This document shows, piece by piece, positions 56,102 to 64,000 of a stretch of DNA of 64,000 bases. The DNA is from Vandiemenella viatica (lineage: Eukaryota; Arthropoda; Insecta; Orthoptera; Morabidae): NCBI GenBank assembly GCA_031002005.1, contig JARYHS010013630.1, positions 32,885,504 to 32,949,503 of the forward strand. Reading direction: 5' to 3'. Position 1 is the first letter of the stretch, and each line of letters opens with the position of its first letter. The notes beneath the pieces are model-generated. The model saw only the letters and a list, made by a program, of their open reading frames with translations. It had not been told where the DNA came from and did no database searches. A program made the translations under genes and the position numbers.

Positions 56102-57062
56102 GGACATGTCGGGAGAGATATGCTGGGAGTCCGATATCGGCCGTTCTCAATACAGTTTTTTAAAGCCTCAGAGAGGATTCTTTCAGTCAATAACAGTCAG
56201 GAACAACACATAAATTACATTGGTTCCCCAACCACATATGCTATCTGGCCGCAAGTCTTCGACGCTGAAAGTCAATATTTTTCGTTCAGTCTTTAAAAAG
56301 TCTAGCAAAAGTTTTATGGAAATTTCTGTTTAACTGAGTGAAATTGTAAGTATAGCAGAAGCAATTTAGCGTGAACCAATATCTGAAACCAGATCCAATA
56401 ACAGTAAAATCAATATTTTTCACGATGCATATTAAAACCTGGCATGTGATGGAATTAATTATTAAGTTAATATAAGTATTTACGAAAATATTTAAAATAA
56501 AATTGACAGGCAAAAAGTAACCACCTGATTCGGGCGTGCTTTTTGAACTTCACAAGGATGTAGCATTAAGCCGATTTAAAATGGCGCCAACAGTTAAATG
56601 CAGCGCAACGAACACGATACAGCAGGCAGACGGCGTGTTTAGACCTGTCTGCGTTCACCGCTCCCCTGCCTGCAAACACTTTCTTGAAGTACGTGTCTTC
56701 ACCGCTAGGCGGAAACCGAGCAGCACCGCACAAACTGTACAAGACCAAAGCTAAAAACTGTTACAAACCTTACAACTCACACATTTTTATACCGGCTAAG
56801 CGTGACAAGCGACTATCATCGTCCTAAAAATGTCCTGAATTAGGAATATTACATCAATCCGCTATCATATGATATGGACGTCAAACGTTTTGTCACTTTC
56901 CTCCTACTAAAACGTTAGATTAGTGTTTTGTAGGGAACTAAAAAGTTCTGCGAGAAACAAAGCAAATGAATGTAACAGTACAAAAAACTGACCAAGGAAT
57001 AACGAAACAATATAAAACGGCCTTAAGATAAAGCCCGTCATTCACAATCCAATCTGTATAAC
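56102..57062. other. Nothing recognised apart from an open tail
   Basis: The frame continuing from before the hAT and MITE stays open to TAA at 56294-56296. Beyond it, AT-rich sequence with a GC-richer patch at 56580-56740 lacking motifs. Confidence 0.35.
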
Positions 57063-58533
57063 CAGAGGCGGCCCTAGCTAGTTTTTCAGGTGGTGCGAGA
57101 TATCATCGTGGCATCCCAAATGAACAATCGCTTATTCGTGATTAAGGTGTCCATATAGACAGATTGAATATAACATACAGTTTTTACGTCCTTGCCTGGA
57201 TGTTTTGACTGTTTCAAGTCGAAACTACTGAACTGCTAGGGATAAATTTGGAATAATGTATTATCCATCTACTTTTATCCCAAGTAGCAGTTCCCGTAGG
57301 ATTCGAATACGAATATGTATATGAATGCTTTATAAATTCCACTCGAAAAAGCCTCGGGCAAAAGATAGTCTTTATATATGATAGTAACTGAAACCACGGA
57401 AAGATTAGTATAGGATGGCAGCTGTATGAATGAGAAACAACGGTAAAAAGAAATACTATATGTTTGAAAAGGTTCATTTAATCTACCGTGGCGAACACAA
57501 TGCTCATTTCACTAACACATCAAATTCACAGTTTTTAATAATTTTTAAAATATATAAAAATTGAAAATATATGGAAATAAAAATTCCCACTTTTAATACC
57601 GGAAAACAAACTTTACCAAAATTTTGCCAGAACCCTCGCAGACTAATGCTTAAACAGGTTAAATGCATGTATTTTTTCCCCCCAGGTAAAACCATTTTCA
57701 ACAAGTATTTTTCATTGTTTTTGCCTCACTCTGAAGCTAATCCTGGCAATGCACTAATAATGTGACCAGCGCATTCTTTATTGCATATTTGCATCGACCA
57801 TATGCTAAAACACGTTCATTGTAAACAATTCTTCTGGATCTGTTGTTATCACATTTACGGATCATACTCAAAAAAATCTTTACTTTCTTCGGCATCTGAC
57901 TGGGTTAATAATAGGAAATTTTCCCGTCTGAGAATCAACTTCTCTAGCTGTCTTTAATCAGAGCTGGGCACTCTTTCTCAAATTCCGATCTGGGATGGAA
58001 GAGGATATTCTCCATCGCCCCCAATCTGGTACCTACCTGTTGAAAATTGTTTTAACTGCTTCGTTATAATGCCCTCTTCACGTTTTGAACTCTCCTTTCT
58101 CGGAAAAGTAGCCAAGAATTAAATAAAAAATGTCGAAATGTGAGACGCTCTGCAACCCTATGTTAGCAGCAATGAAAAAAATGAAACAAAAATTATCTGT
58201 CCAGGTATCATATCAACCTCAATTTGTCATAGTGATTGTGGTTAGGTTGAAATACGGCCTGGACCAAGAGTAAAAAGTTTACAGTAAATTCGTTCTGCGG
58301 CATCCATCTCTGAAACGGAAGCAATCGATTATCTCTGACCGCTTGTATCGATTCTAAGATGGTGAGCATTGTTGTACTGCATTCCGAATAAAAAATTTCT
58401 ATCTGTTAATTTCGTGCGACAAAGAAATGTAGTTATTTATGTTATTTATTTATTTGACCTTAGGTCTTGAATAGACCATACAGTCAGCCTGGTGAAGTTA
58501 CAAGGTAATAATAGTAATAGTATGTAAAAATAT

Positions 58534-58538
<5 letters not shown>

Positions 58539-58597
<59 letters not shown>
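58539..58597 (+). repeat. (TA)n(GA)n microsatellite
   Basis: About 16 TA units followed by about 14 GA units, directly abutting the SINE at its right. Confidence 0.95.
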
Positions 58598-58826
58598 CGT
58601 TCGCAGCTCCTGCTCCGGGTACGAATCACGGCAGGCGCATGAATTTTGAGAGTTGTGTTTGATCATATGAGCTATGCCAGGACGCTCCGTGGTTCGGATT
58701 CCACGTTATACTGTAGGTCCCAGAGGAAAGGAACTGGCCGTCCTACCTCTGACACAATGGCTTAGTATGCCTCCTTCGGGAGGATCCAACAATCCTTCGG
58801 GTTGTGGACTAAGTTAAGTTTTTTTA
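58597..58826 (+). mobile_element. SINE family A, near full-length
   Basis: It starts inside the tRNA head ('gttcgcagctcctgctcc'), has B box GGGTACGAATCAC and the complete body to 'tggactaagttaag'. Inserted in the hAT. Confidence 0.88.
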
Positions 58827-59301
58827 ATAGATACATTAAATATGTAGGTCACTATCCTTAATATAATCCTTGATGATACTATAGATTCTGTTGTTATTTG
58901 TAGTGAGTAGTACTGTAATGCTAGTTGGAAGTAGCTGCTGTGCTCACACAAGAGACTTGATGAATGTTGATTGTTGTTGCTGAAAGAAATGTAGTTAAAC
59001 GGTAAGGAAATATTACAACAAAGAATTAACCATCATTTCAAAAGATTGTAATTGTTTTTGTGCGCCTGCGGCATCTAATAGGTGCGCGTCACTATCACAG
59101 TTCGGCATTTTTAATTTATTCGTGGCGACTTTTGCGAGAAAGGAGAGTGCAAAACGTGAAGAGGACATTATAACGAAGCAGTCAAAACAAATTCCAACAG
59201 GTCAGTACCAGCTTCGGGGCGGTGGAGAAGATCGCCTTCCTCTCCCGAGCTGTTTTTCAGCAACTGTGAAGAGTTTCATAAATCCACTTTCAGTCTCCAT
59301 G

Positions 59302-59680
59302 TAGGGGCGTAGCTACTATGCGGTTAGGTGGTGCAGAGCACCGGGTCCCCTACGCTCAGTGGAACCCCAAGTATACCTCAGGGGGCACCCAAGCGCACCT
59401 CTGGGGACCCCCAAGCTCAGTTTAGAGGGCACACGGGCCTTCACAGCAAACTGGCGTCCTTTTTTATTTTTATTTTTGGCTCTACCGTCATCTAAGGGAG
59501 CCCTTGAGACACAGGGAGCCCCATCACTAAGAGGCCCTCACTGCTCATGGGGGCCCTCAACCACTGCTCAGGGGGCCCCAACCAGCAACATAAAGCAAAA
59601 AACAAAGGTCACCCATCTGGCCTGAGGGCCGAAAATAAATTTTTTGCACCGGGGCCCTTGTTGACCTAGCTACGCCACTG
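59302..59680. mobile_element. hAT-type MITE inserted in the larger hAT
   Basis: Ends TAGGGGCGTAGCTACT and complement CAGTGGCGTAGCTAGG; flanks TCTCCATG and TCTGCATA (6 of 8 match). Core ATTTTTGGCTCTAC at 59472-59485. Internal repeats of 'cctcagggggc', 'cccaagc' type. Confidence 0.75.
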
Positions 59681-59759
59681 TCTGCATAGACTTTGTTTAC
59701 AACGTTTACTTGAAACAATGTATTCTACCAAGTCACCACTGTAATTATGAACTCAAATT

Positions 59760-60645
59760 GCTCCATGATATGGCTAAGAGACAAGGTATCTGTTGCTGCA
59801 ACTGAATAATTCGTTTCAGAAGGGCGTCACGAACTGAAGGTAGTGATAACGAACTGTAGCGATGCTAAAAACCCTATTCTTGAAACGAGTTTCGTAAATC
59901 TTTTGGCCGTAATCCTTCTAAATGCTTGAATACCATTTCCCATTGCTTTTTTATTTTTATCGAAAGAATAAAAGAAATATTCTTCAAAGAAATCCGGACA
60001 AGGAAACAGATTTAACTGATGTTTTGGCGGCACTTGCTATTACCAAATTTAATGACAGTTACATGGATTAAAAATGCTTGAAGATACTGGTTCAGAATTT
60101 TGCTTTGGTTACATTTGTTTCCTCCTACCAAATTGGATCCACTGTCAGAGTTTTGGCATCGACAATCGTTCATATCCAAATCGAACTCTTGCAAAGAATC
60201 AATGATAAACAGGACAGCGAGTCCAGCTCCCAAAGAGTCACTTTCCGAATTATAAGCACAGCGAAATATTCACGCACTTTAGACTTCGTCTTCCTTGGTG
60301 TCAGCTAAAGCAGTGTCAAAGATAATTGTTCGACCTGATTTACATCAGGAGTTCAATTCAGTATGATGGAAAAATATTTAGATGGCCCAACCATAGTCAA
60401 AATTTTATACGAACTTTATTCGTTTTGAATACATTTGCAAACATAATAAGACATTAGTCCCGTTATTAGCAATACGGCGGATATGTTCCATCATCACAGT
60501 ATCATATACCCAGGAAGTTACCATTATTAGAAGTATTTCACATCCATAGCTTCCTCTGAACAAGACATCATTCATTAGAGGATAGCAACCCACTGTGATT
60601 TTTGGTCTTTTGTCGGTAGTTACAAATGCTTGTCTGTACATTGAA
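59760..60645 (-). pseudogene. hAT transposase, ZMYM/TTF-type, decayed
   Basis: The - strand carries, over several frames, NDVLFRGSYG then MMEHIRRIANN (frame 60641-60405), LIIDSLQEFDLDMNDCRCQN-like text (60233-60012: FIIDSLQEFDLDMNDCRCQN, then SDSGSNLVGG), and KHQLNLFPC followed by a tail to about 59827. In the family these are LPFRG.., P.L.EHI.RI, LDLNDCRGQ.YD.GSNM.G and AHSLNL, in this order. The catalytic D region lies between and is frameshifted. The N-terminal zinc finger should lie near 60900-61150, where only broken frames remain. Non-functional. Confidence 0.65.
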
Positions 60646-61693
60646 GTTATTGAATGAAATCAACGCTTCTATCCAACTGACCATGGTGTGTTTGTGATCT
60701 GAGGAAGTTTCGAGAGTTTTGAGACCTTCTGATAAGTAAAACCATTCAATAATCCTTCTTTTCCCAAATTAAAAATGAGATATTCTGTTGAATAAATAAA
60801 TATAAACAATATACTTTATCCGGAGATTTAGAATAAACAAGCTATCTACTTTTATATGTTTCTTCATTTGGTGTTATTCTTTGAAAATGCGTATTTGAAA
60901 AATAACGTCCATGATTTTTTTTCTTGGATTTTTTCGTTGATTGAATACTTATTTCATCTCTGCGAACAGAGTCAATACCCATTTGTAATCTTTTGAACAG
61001 CAGACGATAGATAAATCTTTTCGCAAATGCTGCTCTTTATCATTAACCTCGTCTGAATAACTTCCAATAAAAGTTTTCTTCCGTCTCGTGTTGAACTAGT
61101 TCTGGTGACAACGATTCAGATGAGTTATAAAAAAAAATTGCCAGCAATTTTGAAGCGTTTTCAATTTTGTCTTTTTTTTTTTAGGTATTGTGTGCCATAC
61201 AGTTCTTTTTTATTTTGTTTAGGTTAGTGACATGTCTTATCTGTAAAAGACATAAGCTTTGTAAATATTTACGATACCAACGTTAATTGTAATCACAAAG
61301 GATCTAATATGGTAGAAAGAGATAAATAGGTTGAATTTCGCATCATGCACATGTACCCGCATGCATGAACTTTAAGACTAGACACAGGTGCGAGAGGAGC
61401 GACGCGGCACGGGAGGGTGCTAATTTTGGAACGAGTTGTGATTTTTATGATTCGAGTAACTCGAACTGACTCGAGTAGCAACTCGAATTGACTCTATTCT
61501 ATGATAACATACGACTATGCATTAAGCTCATACTCTTACTCTTATAAACCTTTATATGATGTGCGATAAAATCTGGGTTATTATAGAATTTATTTTTCAT
61601 TTTTTGCGCAGACGATCTCTCGCTGCATTTTCGGTGCCCCCATATGATGGCGCCCGGTGCGGTCGCACCGCTCGCACCGCCCCTGTGTATAAC

Positions 61694-61784
61694 TTCACTG
61701 TAAATGAAACATACCACGAAGCCAATTTTCCTACACCCTACTATCCAATTTTACTTTTTTAAACAAAGTTCTACGAGTGCGACA
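61694..61784. other. No gene recognised
   Basis: Spacer between the hAT and a LINE fragment. Confidence 0.35.
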
Positions 61785-61962
61785 TCACCATCCTATTATT
61801 ATTGCTCTTTATGAATTTTAAATCCCTTCAGTGAGTGTGGTAAATTTTTCAGAACCCTCCTCGGTAATTTATGATTCCCTTACCTACAAAATATTTTCTT
61901 TTCCTCACTACCTTACGCTTGCAATCATGTGTCAGCTTGTGGTTATTTTTATCTCTTCCCTT
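61785..61962 (-). mobile_element. CR1/L2-like LINE C-terminal fragment
   Basis: 'ccttcagtgagtgtggtaaatttttca', 'ctcggtaatttatgattccctta' and 'catgtgtcagcttgtggtta' on + follow the order at 38450-38600. Confidence 0.6.
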
Positions 61963-62085
61963 TTGAAGGAACCATTCTGGAGTTCACCTGGAGTGATCTC
62001 GGAAAAACATGGAAAAAATTTGGATGTCAGAACGGGGATCTGAACCCGCGTCCTCCCTAATACCGGACCCAAGTGTCACAATCCT
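61963..62085 (-). mobile_element. SINE family B, 5' half
   Basis: 'ttcacctggagtgatctcgg', 'atttggatgtcagaacgggg' and reverse B box 'gatctgaacccgc'. The outer head and the tail are missing. Confidence 0.7.
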
Positions 62086-62819
62086 TCCTTCTAGCAGACA
62101 CATCATATTATAAACTCCTCTGCATCACAGTCAAACAGTATCTGTATTAAATGTTAAAGCTGTTGTAACGGTAAAGATTTCTAACGGTTTTTTCTTTTCC
62201 TTGGAGCTTTTCGGTTCATACTGTATACGAAAAAAGTTGTTAGAACCGGCAGAATACTGCACAAATAACGGAAAGAAACTCGGCTACGAGTTTATTTTAA
62301 TGAAAAACCGAAATCTGGATGGTAAGTCCTGGCAGTAGAATCTACACCCTGCTGCATTCAAGCGCTTAGCTGCATAACTCAGTTCACAGCAGATAAATCA
62401 TTAATCTTTATAATTCTGTGTGAATAGGGAAAAAATTCTGACCTATTAAAATGTGACTTGTAAGGGATAAGCTGTTCGCAGTCTGTTTTAATTTCGTGTA
62501 GCAGTTGCTGAATGATTGTGATGTAAGGACACGTTACATCTAGGTCTGCAAGTTGCCGGTTATAACTCAAGTCAGACGAGTCTCTACCTGTCTATGACTA
62601 AGTTCCAAGCGGATGTTGACTCCTGTGGCACGCGCAGGTCATGGCACGAAGTAGCGGAACTTACCATACAATTCGTGTGGCTATATAGAAACTAACTAGC
62701 CACGAAAATAACATTTTTTTTCAACGGTTTTTAACTTAAATTGTTTGAATCCGTCTAAGACATCAAACGCACCGGTTATGTTTTAGTGAAGATGTTATCA
62801 TTTTTATTGGTTAACTTAA
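62086..62819. other. Nothing recognised
   Basis: A faint SINE-B-like phrase ('aaaaccgaaatctggatgg', 62303-62322); otherwise AT-rich. Confidence 0.35.
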
Positions 62820-62945
62820 TGGGATTCACATCGAGTCTGGCGAGTGAACAATAAAGGTTCGGGTTCGATCCCCGCTCCTGATTGTTTCCCGAAATCATTG
62901 AAGGCAAATACCTGCAGAGTTTCCTCAAGAGGCCATAACCTAATA
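62820..62945 (+). mobile_element. SINE family B-related, partial
   Basis: B box GGGTTCGATCCCC (about 62859-62871), then 'cccgaaatcattgaaggcaaat' and 'aagaggccataacctaat' as in the family body. Confidence 0.65.
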
Positions 62946-63432
62946 CCATTGTTTCTATAACAAAATACTGGAATCTTTGATTGAGTGTGACAGCATACTT
63001 GGAAGGTCACTGTTGGCACATATTTCCGAATATTATTCCCAACAAGAAATGGTAATGTTTAATAATATCAACTTTAGTTATTCACTGTTGTGATAAATCT
63101 TTCATTAAAATTTTAGAATAATTTTGAGAGCTTACATTTTTGCTTAAGGTCACCAGTAGATGCCTGCCTGCTCTCGGTCAAACAACGCAATACTAATCTG
63201 CGGATAGTTACCAACACCGTGTTTGGTCCATCATCAAAAAAATTATTTTACTTTGCTGTGTGAGCTGGACGCGGTCTGTGATGCTACCCTTTTCTTCTTT
63301 ATAGAATGAAACATCTACGAGACGAACTACGTAATTGTTCCAGTTAGACACGAACAACTTTGGCTGGGTCTATGTTTGTGAGAAGTGTTTCCCCCTGAGG
63401 CAGGGGCAACTTTATTGCGATGCAAGCCGTAA
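62946..63432. other. Nothing recognised
   Basis: AT-rich; no features beyond short frames. Confidence 0.35.
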
Positions 63433-63697
63433 GGGGGCTTCAATTAATTACGTGAGGTGAAATAGGGGTGGTGGTGGCGAAATCTTATCAAAAAGGGGGG
63501 GGGGGGAGTCGACGGAAATCTCACGTCATTTTTTAATTATTTAATTCCTTGAACAGTAGAGCTAAAAAAAAAAAAAAATCTGCAGCCGAATCCGTCCATC
63601 ATAAAGGGGGGGGGGGGGTGCAACCAGATCACCAAATGTCGCCACAGGAAGAGCCCAGAATTCCGGAAAAACACATGACGTAATTAATGGCACCCCC
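63433..63697. mobile_element. G-rich MITE, ATCTCACC type
   Basis: Ends GGGGGCTTCAATTAATTACG and complement GGGGGTGCCATTAATTACG, flanked by TAA and TGA. Two G-runs of 12-13, and the core T-run/AGCTCTAC (complement, 63556-63578). Confidence 0.8.
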
Positions 63698-63744
63698 TGA
63701 GACGACAATAGAAAAGCAACTGTACTGCACCGAAATAGATTTTT

Positions 63745-63918
63745 AATATAATTTAATTGCAATGGAGCACAGGCTCCGGTGGCAATTTCCCTACACACCC
63801 ATCTTCCCCCTATCCTGCACCTACCTACATTTGCCCTCTACAAATTTTTTCTTTAAATTCTTTCAAAGTGTTCGGTAAATTATTCATCATTTCTCTTGGT
63901 AACTCATTCCAATCCTCT
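63745..63918 (-). mobile_element. CR1/L2-like LINE 3' end
   Basis: Almost identical to 38350-38525: 'gcaatggagcacaggctccg', then the C-terminal coding block NNLPNTLKEFKEKI on the reverse strand. It shows the undeleted C-terminal frame. It is broken off at about 63918. Confidence 0.85.
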
Positions 63919-64000
63919 TTCTTAGATTTGAACCAGGATGCTAAAGGAACTGAACTTACGTGAAATCAGAAAAAAAGCGAGAGATCCTATTGCCGGAGAA

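Larger units (their letters stand above)
57063..61685 (-). mobile_element. hAT element with complete ends and decayed ZMYM-like transposase
   Basis: Left end CAGAGGCGGCCCTAG; right end complement CAGGGGCGGTGCGAG. Exact target duplication TGTATAAC (57055-57062 and 61686-61693). 4.6 kb including later insertions: SINE A (58597-58826) and a MITE (59302-59680). The size without inserts (about 4 kb) suits an autonomous hAT. Confidence 0.88.

Noticed and set aside
1..64000. CRISPR arrays, bacterial operons, riboswitches, rRNA genes
   Set aside because: None seen: no regularly spaced short repeats with unique spacers, no polycistronic gene order, no rRNA-like sequence.

Overview
This window looks like arthropod nuclear DNA, most likely from an insect with a large, repeat-rich genome. 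The evidence is the mix of elements: Jockey, CR1/L2-like, I-like and RTE-like LINE remnants, a Penelope-like element, Tc1/mariner, several hAT families, tRNA-derived SINEs, and spliced GC-rich exons in AT-rich surroundings. The order or species is not decided by the sequence; a stick-insect, cockroach/termite or orthopteran type of genome is only an inference. There is no bacterial operon structure and no CRISPR array. I found no convincing functional tRNA or rRNA gene.

One plausible host gene lies on the + strand. A TATA/initiator promoter and tiny first exon are proposed at 26883-26949. A signal-peptide exon lies at 37472-37612, and a Gly/Pro/Tyr/His-rich exon with a long hydrophobic segment at 40739-41212. 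A Cys-containing helical exon follows at 49314-49476 and probably continues beyond the window. All junctions agree in phase. The introns hold SINEs, LINEs and a 2.55-kb hAT inserted 8 bp after the 3' end of the third exon. A possible terminal exon of a second gene is on the - strand at 18046-18162.

Layout. 1-500: Penelope-like remnant. 0.7-2.1 kb: LINE fragment split by a TA-flanked MITE. 2.7-6.5 kb: composite element with long inverted arms around a decayed PIN-nuclease-like frame, with a LINE inside one arm. 6.5-9.8 kb: mostly featureless, with one possible microexon. 9.8-11.2 kb: nearly intact Tc1/mariner. 11.3-19.4 kb: SINEs, a Jockey 3' end, a mariner remnant and LINE pieces. 19.6-21.9 kb: possible solo LTR. 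22.1-25 kb: Jockey-like remnant and a hAT flanked by direct repeats. 26-36 kb: SINE and LINE fragments. 37-49.5 kb: body of the host gene. 50.6-56.1 kb: nested MITEs and hATs. 57.1-61.7 kb: complete-ended hAT with a decayed ZMYM-like transposase. 61.8-64 kb: LINE, SINE and MITE fragments.

Apart from the host gene, the content records successive transposition. Many insertions keep clear target-site duplications, so several nests can be ordered in time. A T-run/AGCTCTAC core motif recurs in MITEs whose termini differ.
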